NCBI RefSeq assembly: GCF_030247195.1
Contig: NC_080672.1
Span: forward strand, 308,047,115-308,111,114
Length of the DNA: 64,000 nucleotides
From: Topomyia yanbarensis
Taxonomy: Eukaryota; Arthropoda; Insecta; Diptera; Culicidae
Direction: 5' to 3'
Under the pieces are notes generated by a model. That model did not search any database. It was not told the origin of the DNA and saw only the letters and a list, made by a program, of their open reading frames with translations. The position numbers and the translations under genes are program-made. This document shows positions 49,501 to 51,743 of the stretch, piece after piece (the first letter of the stretch is position 1; each line of letters begins with the position of its first letter).

Positions 49501-51743
49501 TTCTTTTTATAAACCGTTGTCCGAAAACCACATGTTTTATGTACAATTTCACTCCACGAAACAAGTTTAGAATAACATGTTTCGAGAGTACCATTAAATT
49601 TGATTTGCATCGGAGATCCGGATATGTGTGTATAAGAACGGCGACTATGATTAATATACATATTTTAAGTACGAATTTAGATGAATTCCGCATACATTCA
49701 CTATAACAGAGGGAGTTTATAAGCAAACATTTCACATGAACAGTCGCTAGGAGACAAACCATGTACCCCTTATTTTGTAGTGTTTTTGAAGTACTATCAG
49801 TTGGTCATAACATTGATTGCCACTTTTTGCCACCTTCGGAGTTATTTAGCTTAGAAAATGTCGAATTTTGAACATAAAATCGTCAATAACTCTGTTTATA
49901 TAAAAGTTAACGAGTTGGCTTCCGAAGAAGAAATGTGTGCATTTGTAAGAGCTAACTTTTGTCTGAAGTCGACATTTACGAGAAATCAACTTCAAAGAAG
50001 TTATATTAAAAAAACTGAATTTTTAAGAGCCACCCTAAACGGAACAAGAGAAATCACTATAAAATAAAAACCGTTGAAGATAGAGTTTCGACGTCTTCAG
50101 CAAAGTTACTCAAAATTGATTTTTCTACATTTCTTTGGAAGGTCATATTCTCCTATCTTTTTTCATTCAGGAGATAATTTTTTTATTTCAAAAATCGAGA
50201 GGGCCACCCTAATTTTATTTTCCCTAAAATGAAGAGCACTTATTGTAGAGAATTTGTTCCAAAGACACTGAAAGTCTAGTACTAACGGTTTATAAGTTCT
50301 GGATTTTCGACCAAAAAAATCGATTCGTGGCCCATGGTGCAATGTTCTTAATGCTGGCAGAATAAATATATAATGATCGCAACCACTTACCTTCAAATCC
50401 TTAAAGAATATCGTATTCCGCGCCCAGTCCACTTGGGAGAACAGATTTTGGTCTAATACTTTGCACATCAGCTCGAAGAGGTCCACCTCACACTGATTGT
50501 AGGATTGGTTCTGCAGCAGCGAGAAGAGCGACGTTTGCCACTCCCGGTCATCGATGGATTGTACAAAGTCTCGAATCATCGGCGATACCCTACAGATATG
50601 GTCGGACCACAGACAGGCGTTGAAGTTTTAGTGAGTGACATTTTTTTTTTGAATTGTTAGAGGTGTTATCGAATGGATGAGCGAGCAATAGATAGGAATA
50701 GAGCGATAGGAGATGAGAAAAAGAAAAAGAAATCATTAAATCGCCTAGCGAATCAGAGCGTTAGCCTTGAGCGCGCGAGATATTGGGATGTTGGTGCATA
50801 TAAACAACATATGAACAAAATGATTGTAAAGACTAGCCTTAACGTATCTGCAGGATTGCCCGAGTCCGCGGTACTGGTGGGATTCGTTCCACTGTCGAAA
50901 CTGAACGCTTTGGGACTCAGTGAGTGTGGCGAGGCGGTTGTCGAATTGGCGCTCATCCATAGCTTCGAGCCGGAGAGTTGATTCTGGATTGCCGAGGACG
51001 TAGAATGGGATCCTCCGGTGCCCGCACCGGAACTATTGTTGCTGCCTCCCCCTCCTCCACTGCCACCGTTTCCGCCTACGCCACTACTCAGCGATATCGT
51101 CGTCTGCGGGTTCACTTGGCCTAACGCTATGGCGACCGGACTAGGTGGGCTGTCGGGTGAGGACGTCAACGAGGACACCTGAAAAGGGCGAAAAAGACGG
51201 GCAGACGAGCGAATTCGTTTGCAATGACAAAAAATAAAAAAGAAAAAAAACATATTTTATGTCGGTGATGGTTCACGTGTTTCGTTGATTGTTCCCAGCA
51301 AAAATACATATGGAAAAAAGAACGCATTGGTTACATTTGGTAACACATTCAAGTGCGGGTCATCGTTGGCATCGTGTTGGTTTAAACAGGTTGTAACGAA
51401 CACAGGAAAAGAGAACAGAGAAAAGATAGTGGAATTAAATGGCAATGTTCGTGACCACTAAATTGCCCGTCGAACTCATCTCAACATAAACAAACCTGCG
51501 GTATTTGGATTTCCTGCTTGATGTGCATGTTGGAGTACGGCTGGTGGTAGTCGATGGCCAGCAGCTGCGATGACGCACCGTCCGAACCAAGCTGACCGAT
51601 GCCGACGCCGCCGCCTATGGACCCCCGCAGTGCCTGCAGTGCCAACTGTCGTTGTCGCATGATTTGAAGCTTTCGCGCCCGATCCCGTTTGTACATGGGG
51701 CCGAACTTGTTCCGTCCACCACGCATCCGATCGGCTCGTACGG
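1452..51743 (-). CDS. ftz-f1: ftz-f1 (NR5A nuclear receptor), 3' six coding exons, partial
   Basis: This spliced gene encodes the C-terminal part of FTZ-F1, an orphan nuclear receptor that binds DNA as a monomer in the nucleus and acts in segmentation and as an ecdysone-responsive competence factor for metamorphosis and, in mosquitoes, vitellogenesis. The join 51743-51496, 51178-50838, 50589-50391, 2176-1918, 1832-1732, 1598-1452 gives 430 residues with no internal stop. Residues 1-30 are the FTZ-F1 box ([20 protein letters not shown]). Residues 70-82 carry the IKQEIQIPQ motif. Residues 83-195 are a Gly/Ser/Asn-rich hinge. Residues from about 198 form the ligand-binding domain, with [17 protein letters not shown] and [12 protein letters not shown]. 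The AF-2 helix LLMEML is followed by HAKRK and the stop. Order, spacing and motifs match Drosophila FTZ-F1 as I know it. The paralogue Hr39 lacks the [18 protein letters not shown] linker. The zinc fingers and N-terminus must lie past 64000. Confidence 0.97.
1732..1832 (-). CDS. ftz-f1: ftz-f1 exon: LBD helices 8-9
   Basis: This is a short 101-nt exon between an 85-bp and a 133-bp intron. After tgtggcag it completes a Glu codon and encodes [20 protein letters not shown] then [13 protein letters not shown] before GTAAGT. The aligned Drosophila residue at the final Pro is Asn; the length is the same, which supports this donor over the alternative GTACCC a few bases earlier. Confidence 0.95.
1918..2176 (-). 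CDS. ftz-f1: ftz-f1 exon: ligand-binding domain core
   Basis: This exon has 259 nt and starts after ...aaacgaaacag with GTG GAC GAC ([20 protein letters not shown]). It continues [40 protein letters not shown] and [20 protein letters not shown], ending LLNP plus one base before GTAAGG. It supplies helices 3-7 of the ligand-binding domain, including the coactivator-groove residues at the VDDQMKLLQ segment. A CTAAT branch-point-like sequence lies about 38 nt before the acceptor. Confidence 0.96.
2830..2940 (+). promoter_or_regulatory. Orphan TATA/Inr core promoter with CCAAT boxes
   Basis: TATAAAAG at 2908-2915 is followed by the arthropod initiator TCAGT at 2936-2940. If the A at 2938 is +1, the TATA box starts at -30, the ideal distance. 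An inverted CCAAT (GATTGGTCC, about 2829-2837) and a direct CCAAT (about 2888) precede it. An ATG at 3000 opens only 11 codons. The CCAAT pair recalls insect histone promoters, but that is inference. Confidence 0.5.
3025..3289. mobile_element. 265-bp hairpin MITE
   Basis: Two inverted arms of about 80 bp (3025-3105 and 3210-3289) begin TATATCTAG and share AAATGGTCCTAAGTG and TTTGTTTACTT blocks with few mismatches. There is no coding capacity. It lies just after the orphan promoter and may have interrupted whatever that promoter drove. Confidence 0.7.
3290..4030. other. No recognisable feature
   Basis: Mixed-composition intron sequence. Short open frames exist on both strands but none has recognisable motifs or repeats elsewhere in the window. 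Confidence 0.5.
4031..4076. repeat. Fragment of GAGCGACC-type MITE
   Basis: GAGCGACCGAAAATAAAAGT and the following CGCAAGGATAGAACAT match the terminal repeat of the complete element at 19359-19814. Only one end is present. Confidence 0.7.
4266..5032. mobile_element. CTACGTCAT-type MITE, 767 bp
   Basis: The ends are GGGGGCCGTACACAAATGAC and its near-complement ending GTCATTTATGCATGGCCCC, with ACGTAGC/GCTACGT just inside. Several CCCTCCCCCTCGT blocks with CGTCACA lie subterminally. There is no transposase. Other copies of the family are at 21361-21685, 21852-21945 and 47979-48285. Confidence 0.75.
5033..5834. other. AT-rich stretch with a family X fragment
   Basis: At 5286-5340 the sequence GAGAAAAGCACAATTGCACC followed by GCTAGGTGGATTAAAAC matches the end of family X. 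The rest, including 5541-5810 with an 80-codon minus frame, has no recognisable protein motif. Confidence 0.5.
5835..7750. mobile_element. 1.9 kb foldback element, CACAGTGGTCAAAA ends
   Basis: The ends are CACAGTGGTCAAAATG and its complement. The arms (about 5835-6700 and 6990-7750) run inward as diverged inverted copies; for example TTTTAAGACGCTACGATGTT at 6239 is mirrored at 7323. No transposase frame is visible. A convincing target duplication was not found. Confidence 0.75.
7751..8397. other. AT-rich sequence with diverged family X pieces
   Basis: From about 8140 to 8370 the sequence resembles the interior of family X (TTCCAGNAATTGTA block and GCCCATCG). No gene is seen. Confidence 0.4.
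8398..9290. repeat. Family X repeats, two or more adjacent copies
   Basis: Starts GCCTTTCTCCTATAGAAAGG, then GCAATCACTCTGAAAACCGA, GGCCCGGAGGGCTGAG, TACCATTCGACTCAGTTCGT, a (TG)n tract and ACCAATTTTTTCAAACTTAG. A second, partial copy of the motif set starts near 9130 (ATACCATTCGACTCACTTCG). This structure is common in Aedes and Culex genomes; I cannot give an established name. Confidence 0.7.
9375..9725. repeat. Fragment of the GGGCATTGCAAAAA foldback family
   Basis: GAGCATTGCAAAAAAAAACC, ATGCCAAATTTCATATCATT and CCGCCCACTTTGCTTGAGGT match one arm of the complete element at 43737-45168. Only about 350 bp is present. Confidence 0.7.
9745..10252. mobile_element. Family X-terminated MITE, about 505 bp
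   Basis: The ends are inverted: CATATAGAAAGGTTATGCAA on the left and TTGCATAACCTTTCTATATG on the right. Inside them is a second inverted match (CAACCTAATCCCGG near 9789 and CCGGGATTAGGTTG near 10196). It contains C-rich, non-coding sequence. Confidence 0.7.
10255..11716. repeat. AT-rich element, left part, with TTCAGGATCTTAGTC tandem units
   Basis: TTCACGAA/TTCGTGAA-rich sequence carries four degenerate repeats of TTCAGGATCTTAGTC near 10977, 11060, 11128 and 11212, spaced about 67-84 bp. The same TTCACGAA style resumes at 17132-17575, so one older sequence was split by the pogo-like insertion. Confidence 0.55.
10387..10793. mobile_element. hAT-type MITE with 8-bp target duplication
   Basis: The ends are CAGAGTTAAAAATA and its complement. 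Identical 8-bp GCCCCGAG copies flank it at 10379-10386 and 10794-10801. An 8-bp duplication and a CAGNG start are hallmarks of hAT elements. It is 407 bp with no transposase and internal ATTCAATGAAT-type palindromes. Confidence 0.88.
11947..12110. repeat. Fragment of the GGGTCATTCCACG foldback family
   Basis: ATATGGGTTATTCTGCAC, AGAAATTGTTCATTTAGAGC and CAATATATAATAACC match the left arm of the complete element at 61445-62600. Confidence 0.65.
12118..15401. mobile_element. TTAA-flanked element nested inside the pogo-like element
   Basis: TTAA lies at 12114-12117 and 15402-15405. The ends are CCTTTATGTGTCC and GGACACATAACGG. Subterminal regions of roughly 200 bp match in inverse, including GGTACCCGNGTACC and AATCCAAAAGTGGACGACTT blocks. 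TTAA targets suggest piggyBac-type mobilisation. No transposase is visible. The middle holds GC-richer degenerate repeats (separate entry). Confidence 0.7.
13060..15010. repeat. Degenerate 300-350 bp repeats
   Basis: Three or more diverged units share GCGAAGGACTCGAGCG, AAGTGCTNANNCGTTCAC, GGGGTGTT and CTTCCGGACGCGAC with GATTGCGCGAG. They lie near 13086-13450, 14260-14580 and 14580-14990. The units are richer in CG dinucleotides than the surroundings. No protein is recognisable in any frame. Confidence 0.55.
15918..16385. mobile_element. Diverged TTAA MITE, family of 31006-31522
   Basis: It starts TTAACCCGTTCGTGCCC at 15914 and ends in the decayed GAAAAAAGTTGGTCAAGG. The interior (AGTTATTACAATTAATCTGA, GCAGTGCTGTCATCG) matches the better copy at 31006-31522. 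Confidence 0.65.
17132..17575. repeat. AT-rich element, right part
   Basis: Repeated TGAACTATTTCACGA and ATCATGAACCAGTTCACGA motifs, continuing the sequence interrupted at 11716. Confidence 0.5.
17790..18460 (+). repeat. Family X copy, longest in the window
   Basis: Begins GAGAAAGGCACAATTACACC with GCTAGGTGGATTAAAACAG, has TTCCAGAAACTGTAG, then GAGACCCGGAGGGCCGAGTC, TACCAACTGGCTCAGTTC and CAATGGCTGAACCGATCTTA. It links the two motif sets seen separately elsewhere and so shows they belong to one family. No protein is evident. Confidence 0.65.
18461..19358. other. AT-rich, no recognisable feature
   Basis: No gene, RNA or repeat with a second copy in the window was recognised. Confidence 0.4.
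19359..19814. mobile_element. GAGCGACC-type MITE, 456 bp
   Basis: Inverted ends TGAGCGACTGAAAATAAAAG and CTTTTATTTTTGGTCGCTCA, continuing with GCAAGGATAG and AAACCCGTTTCAAA for about 80-110 bp. The interior has several ATAAAAATCGG blocks. It is non-coding. Confidence 0.75.
19815..21360. other. Intron sequence, no gene recognised
   Basis: The CCCCCTGCATCCGCCACTG near 20333-20351 looks like a decayed element end. A 101-codon minus frame at 20491-20796 has no known motif. Confidence 0.4.
21361..21685. mobile_element. CTACGTCAT-type MITE, about 325 bp
   Basis: ATAAATGACGTAGCATTTTT on the left and TGCTACGTAATTTACGGATG then GTCCC on the right, with C-rich subterminal blocks as in 4266-5032. Confidence 0.65.
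21740..21830. repeat. Family X fragment
   Basis: AAGAAATGTCTCATCACACT and GTTAGGTAGATTAAAAGCG followed by CAGAAACTGTAG are diverged family X end and interior. Confidence 0.5.
21852..21945. mobile_element. 94-bp miniature CTACGTCAT-type element
   Basis: GGGATCATCCATAAATGACG and its complement CGTCATTTATGGACGGTCCC, with TA on each side. It is the shortest copy in the window. Confidence 0.8.
21950..22080. repeat. Right-end remnant of a pogo-like element
   Basis: Four copies of CGGATAATCGA precede ATACTGCCTGTA. The complement begins TACAGGCAGTATTCGATTAT, resembling the ends of the element at 11717-17129 but a different subfamily. Confidence 0.6.
22185..22245. repeat. Family X end fragment
   Basis: CAGAGTGATTGCATAGCCTT followed by TCTATAGGAGAAAGCC. 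Confidence 0.6.
22540..22760 (-). mobile_element. tRNA-derived SINE, diverged, and a transposon end
   Basis: On the minus strand 22760-22595 reads an A-box-like AAGCGTAGTTGGTA, a B-box-like GGTTCGTTC, then GGGTTAGAAATTTTTCT, GAGGCGAATAACCATAAGG and TATAATCGAAATAAAA, the same layout as the SINE at 53489-53661. Next to it, 22540-22575 (GGCCCGTAGCCAGGAG) looks like a separate DNA-element end. Confidence 0.65.
23504..23839. mobile_element. hAT-type MITE, 336 bp, with 8-bp duplication
   Basis: The ends are CTAGGGGGGCAGATCACT and AGTGATCTGCCCCTAG. CTCGGAAA is duplicated at 23496-23503 and 23840-23847. Empty copies of the site lie near 24395-24410 and 25285-25300 in inverse orientation. A short GCGTTGCGTGCAATG tandem repeat lies at 23595-23650. 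Confidence 0.9.
24459..24682 (+). mobile_element. Non-autonomous Helitron, 224 bp
   Basis: Begins TCACTATATTATTAAAAG and ends ...GGTATTAGCTAG, with A before and T after, as expected for Helitron insertion between A and T. A hairpin CGCA-TCAACG-TGCG stands 13 bases before the CTAG end. The interior TGTATGTATG and AAACGGCTTAACCAATTG resemble insect Helitrons. It has no Rep/helicase. Confidence 0.75.
24836..25450. repeat. Inverted partial copy of the 23310 foldback arm
   Basis: Runs as the reverse complement of 23390-24160, including TATATCGAGTCGTTTCCGAG (uninterrupted target of the hAT MITE) and AAAAAATACGTGTCAATTAT. Confidence 0.75.
25451..26567. other. Intron sequence with one strong hairpin
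   Basis: No gene was recognised; a 75-codon plus frame at 25730-25957 has no known motif. At 26072-26104 a perfect 14-bp stem (AGGGTCAGCTAGGA) closes a CGAAA loop. Confidence 0.45.
26578..27770 (+). mobile_element. ORF1-only (gag-only) retroposon with target duplication
   Basis: This 1193-bp insertion is flanked by identical GAATTAAAGT (26568-26577 and 27771-27780). It starts CATCAGTTTGTC, with the initiator TCAGT at its very beginning as in LINEs with an internal promoter. One intact ORF1 follows, then a 93-nt 3' UTR and an A9 tail. There is no endonuclease or reverse transcriptase. The structure is that of a half-LINE (HAL1-like, or HeT-A-like in coding only gag). Confidence 0.85.
26718..27677 (+). 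CDS. Gag-like ORF1 protein of a non-LTR retroposon, intact
   Basis: This is a 319-residue nucleic-acid-binding protein, expected to coat the element's RNA. The start ATG (MSDGAQQKA) is chosen because upstream in-frame codons have no ATG. An RRM-like fold is suggested twice, around residues 12-75 ([11 protein letters not shown]...VLISFNN) and 85-180 ([12 protein letters not shown]...VRVVRMRV). One zinc knuckle [14 protein letters not shown] (CX2CX4HX4C) lies near residue 197, followed by a hydrophilic Ser/Asn/Glu-rich tail and a basic end ([19 protein letters not shown]). This domain order matches ORF1 of Jockey/LOA/I-group LINEs, which usually have two or three knuckles. No frame break is visible. 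ORF2 is absent and target duplications show this is the whole insertion. Confidence 0.85.
   Translation: MSDGAQQKATQIRPNCVAVDFSKCPVRPAIREVEQLLKVQMKLNLAEVKTLQMHHIKHCVLISFNNINQAESFASRNNMQHTAECGNVKYSIPVYIENGAVEVRVHDLATRTPDGAIKKCWQKYGEVDSVTHETWKNFFPGIPNGVRVVRMRVTKPIPSYITVTALGSDDVLIHQTSLVTYPGQIPTCQFCTKKLHLGKPCVETVKENLTNPTEISPEPSYAKPLTAAKPTTSNNNNETNADNEHNKTTLKSKTQTGTSDCEQQESSTDEDMDVNDNAKEDKRNEPQLAVDNIGNISPPRKRISTRSRKLRLNETKNLM
27781..28587. other. Intron sequence with a GGGGGCTTTAGCCCC element end
   Basis: Around 27995-28045 the CGGGGGGGGCTTTAGCCCCC then CTCTGGCTACGTGC resembles a DNA-element terminus and recalls GGCCCGTAGCCAGG at 22546 in inverse. No gene is supported. Confidence 0.4.
28598..30258 (+). 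pseudogene. 5'-truncated I/R1-type LINE with target duplication
   Basis: The copy begins inside ORF2 just before the RNase H domain ([18 protein letters not shown] near 28618; [10 protein letters not shown] near 28793) and runs through a C-terminal segment ([34 protein letters not shown]) to a 3' UTR with repeated TAGTTTTAAGATANCTGTAAA units, ending AAATAAACGAAATAAATAAA. Frames are broken in several places. ATTGCTTAAA is duplicated at 28588-28597 and 30259-30268, showing a genuine truncated insertion. It is the same family as 36240-41845. Confidence 0.88.
30600..31001. mobile_element. TTAA MITE, truncated copy
   Basis: Matches the interior and right end of 31006-31522 (GGAGAATTGCATCGAGCACT, GAAAAAAGTTGTGCCTGAAAG) and abuts it. 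Confidence 0.65.
31006..31522. mobile_element. TTAA MITE, 517 bp
   Basis: TTAA lies at 31002-31005 and 31523-31526. The ends are CCTATTCATGCCCA and TGGGCATGAAGGGG in inverse (one shifted base). It is non-coding, with other copies at 15918-16385 and 30600-31001. TTAA targets suggest piggyBac-type mobilisation. Confidence 0.75.
31527..33960. other. Intron sequence including a non-repetitive island
   Basis: 31741-33000 is more balanced in base composition than its surroundings and has no second copy in the window. It has a 125-codon minus frame (32154-31777) and a 100-codon plus frame (32694-32996) without recognisable motifs. No exon can be supported. Confidence 0.4.
33966..34395. repeat. About 145-bp tandem repeat, three units
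   Basis: Units start near 33966, 34114 and 34259. Each holds AANTATAAGAGATNGANC, a CAAAGTTGTANAG block and a CCGCNTGGTGGNGNTANTAA block. Divergence between units is considerable. Confidence 0.65.
34451..34668. repeat. Near-perfect 218-bp palindrome
   Basis: Arms of about 103 bp run from TAGGGAAATATTTACGGCTC inward to CATCAGTGGAAATT and back, with a central loop AACAATACAAAT. No mismatch was noticed by eye. Such identity means recent origin or active gene conversion. Confidence 0.85.
34670..35580. other. AT-rich, no gene recognised
   Basis: Contains a 71-codon lysine-rich plus frame (34877-35092) with no motif and GTCAAAGCAAAA repeated at 34884 and 35054. Confidence 0.35.
35580..35915 (-). 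repeat. Family X copy
   Basis: The minus strand reads the family X order: CATATAGAAAGGTTATGCAA, GGCCCCCGGGACCGAATCTC, TACCATTCGACTCAGTTCGT, a (TATG)n tract, then CAGAAATGGCTGGACCGATT. A (CATA)n microsatellite lies at 35767-35790. Confidence 0.7.
36329..37642 (+). pseudogene. LINE ORF1 (gag-like), broken
   Basis: Reading begins [20 protein letters not shown]. It shifts frame near 36520 at an A-run, again near 36800, and has stops at about 37028 (within CPY*AENLHD) and 37131. The product would be an RNA-binding nucleocapsid-like protein. Zinc knuckles [14 protein letters not shown] and [13 protein letters not shown] are intact and a third (CP...HDISVC) is damaged. The final part ([13 protein letters not shown]) is typical of mosquito LINE ORF1. 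Its stop TAA at 37640 overlaps the ORF2 start in ATGGCTAA. Confidence 0.85.
37635..38302 (+). pseudogene. LINE ORF2: apurinic-type endonuclease domain, broken
   Basis: Starts [18 protein letters not shown], then a stop replaces the usual Cys codon. Later motifs are [47 protein letters not shown] and [11 protein letters not shown], spread over shifted frames. These are the catalytic-site motifs of the nuclease that nicks the target DNA. Confidence 0.85.
38303..40166 (+). pseudogene. LINE ORF2: reverse transcriptase domain, catalytic Asp lost
   Basis: Open for 461 codons to 39688, then frameshifted near 39655 and open again to 40166. Visible RT motifs include [42 protein letters not shown] and [19 protein letters not shown]. 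The active-site ADD is read LADYG: the second catalytic Asp codon GAT is TAT. The upstream linker at about 38560-38700 looks shortened compared with relatives. Confidence 0.9.
40167..41000 (+). pseudogene. LINE ORF2: RNase H and C-terminal zinc-like motif, broken
   Basis: [32 protein letters not shown] and [14 protein letters not shown] carry the D, E and D residues of RNase H1-type domains, which I/R1-group LINEs have and Jockey elements lack. [20 protein letters not shown] and [12 protein letters not shown] follow. Several stops and shifts interrupt it. Confidence 0.85.
41001..41845 (+). repeat. LINE 3' UTR
   Basis: C-rich then AT-rich, with repeated TAGTTTTAAGATAATTAT-like units. It ends with a hairpin-forming GGCACC...CTGCC around AGCTAACGCA and an A-rich tail. 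The same tail ends the copies near 30250 and 63610. Confidence 0.75.
41895..41945. repeat. Family X end fragment
   Basis: CTGTTTTAATTTATCTAGTG and GTGCAATTGCGCCTTTCTCA in inverse orientation. Confidence 0.6.
42070..42232. mobile_element. 163-bp hairpin MITE
   Basis: GGGGAGACCGGGGCTAGTTT on the left and ACTAGCCCCGGTCTCTCC on the right, continuing inward with GGTGTTTTCAGTTT/AAACTGAAAACACC. TA flanks both ends. Confidence 0.8.
42233..42809. other. No recognisable feature
   Basis: AT-rich sequence with no gene or repeated segment recognised. Confidence 0.4.
42810..43736 (+). pseudogene. Decayed LINE reverse transcriptase pieces
   Basis: [20 protein letters not shown] and [20 protein letters not shown] with VVGRTR correspond to the region just after the RT active site. 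Further on, [14 protein letters not shown] and [12 protein letters not shown] (43575-43720) match the start of an RT domain. The order is rearranged, so at least two copies or a rearrangement are involved. The clade is uncertain (CR1/L2/Jockey-like). Confidence 0.65.
43737..45168. mobile_element. 1.43 kb palindromic element, GGGCATTGCAAAAA ends
   Basis: The arms (43737-44300 and 44600-45168) are closely similar inverted copies; for example GGTCAAAAAGGCTCCGTTCG at 44738 mirrors AACGGTACCTTTTTGACC at 44142. TA flanks both ends (43735-43736, 45169-45170). It is non-coding. It interrupts the RT relic. Confidence 0.85.
45169..45850 (+). pseudogene. RT relic resuming after the palindrome
   Basis: FFVGEY followed by CEFQ (45298-45330) matches the FVGEYQCGF motif of the same RT type as 43575-43736. 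Near 45720, [20 protein letters not shown] looks like its C-terminal tail. GAAGATTCTAGAAGAGGTAG is duplicated in tandem at about 45656-45697. Confidence 0.55.
45851..46918. other. Intron sequence with a GC-richer unique island
   Basis: 46140-46740 is GC-richer than its surroundings, without a second copy in the window. Overlapping frames of 80-120 codons exist on both strands but show no domain, and no exon of ftz-f1 can be matched to it. Regulatory DNA or an old captured fragment are possibilities. Confidence 0.4.
46919..50340. mobile_element. 3.4 kb foldback element next to the exon donor
   Basis: The arms 46919-47557 and 49703-50340 (about 640 bp) are inverted and very similar, starting GCACCATGGGCCAC. 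AAT lies just outside both ends, perhaps a 3-bp duplication. A diverged second copy of the arm follows at 47557-47970. A CTACGTCAT-type MITE sits at 47979-48285. No transposase is recognisable. Both arms contain the same 69-codon frame (MSNF...EITIK), of doubtful meaning. Confidence 0.85.
47979..48285. mobile_element. CTACGTCAT-type MITE, 307 bp
   Basis: GGGATCATTCATAAATGACG and CGTCATTTATGGATCGTCCC, with TA adjacent on the right and TAT on the left. Long G-runs lie inside. Confidence 0.78.
50391..50589 (-). CDS. ftz-f1: ftz-f1 exon: start of ligand-binding domain
   Basis: This exon has 199 nt and begins after ...ctgtag with G|GTA TCG CCG (VSP). It encodes [20 protein letters not shown], then [20 protein letters not shown], then [16 protein letters not shown], which covers helix 1 to helix 3 of the NR5A ligand-binding domain. 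It ends AAG|GTAAGT, a consensus donor, in phase 0. The next coding bases are 48.2 kb away. A 3.4 kb foldback element begins only 50 bp inside the intron. Confidence 0.96.
50832..50838 (-). promoter_or_regulatory. Non-canonical GC splice donor
   Basis: The exon/intron boundary reads TTA AG|GCTAGT on the minus strand. Apart from GC and one further position it fits the donor consensus. Joining AG to the acceptor at 50590/50589 gives AG+G GTA TCG CCG, which restores LRVSP. The nearby GT (CTA|GTC) would put the next exon out of frame. Confidence 0.85.
50838..51178 (-). CDS. ftz-f1: ftz-f1 exon: hinge region
   Basis: This exon has 341 nt and starts after ttttcag with [19 protein letters not shown], a conserved FTZ-F1 hinge motif. 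A low-complexity stretch rich in Gly, Ser and Asn follows, then [12 protein letters not shown], and it ends ...ADTLR. The last two bases of the exon (AG) complete an Arg codon with the first base of the next exon, restoring LRVSPMIR as in Drosophila. The following bases are GCTAGT, so the donor is GC rather than GT. No GT donor nearby keeps the frame. Confidence 0.93.
51496..51743 (-). CDS. ftz-f1: ftz-f1 exon: FTZ-F1 box
   Basis: This exon has 248 nt and enters with two bases of a split Ala codon after a pyrimidine-rich acceptor (...ccttccag). It encodes [14 protein letters not shown] and then [19 protein letters not shown], the A-box that follows the DNA-binding domain and gives NR5A receptors their extended half-site contacts. 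It ends in [14 protein letters not shown] and leaves through a CAG|GTTTGT donor in phase 0. A short Gly-rich insert ([13 protein letters not shown]) replaces a different linker in Drosophila. The preceding DNA-binding exon was looked for up to position 64000 and not found. Confidence 0.95.

Larger units (their letters stand above)
2177..50390 (-). other. 48.2 kb intron of ftz-f1 within the ligand-binding domain
   Basis: The intron runs from GTAAGT at 50390 to ...AAACAG at 2177, phase 0, between ...FFKDLK and VDDQMK. Nearly all recognisable content is mobile-element sequence, described entry by entry below. No other host gene was found inside it on either strand. Confidence 0.9.

Noticed and set aside
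46919..50340. A 69-codon frame conserved in both arms of the foldback element.
   Set aside because: The arms are near-identical DNA, so conservation of the frame is automatic and says nothing about coding.
50673..50981. 102-codon plus-strand frame.
   Set aside because: Antisense shadow of the ftz-f1 hinge exon and its flanking intron.
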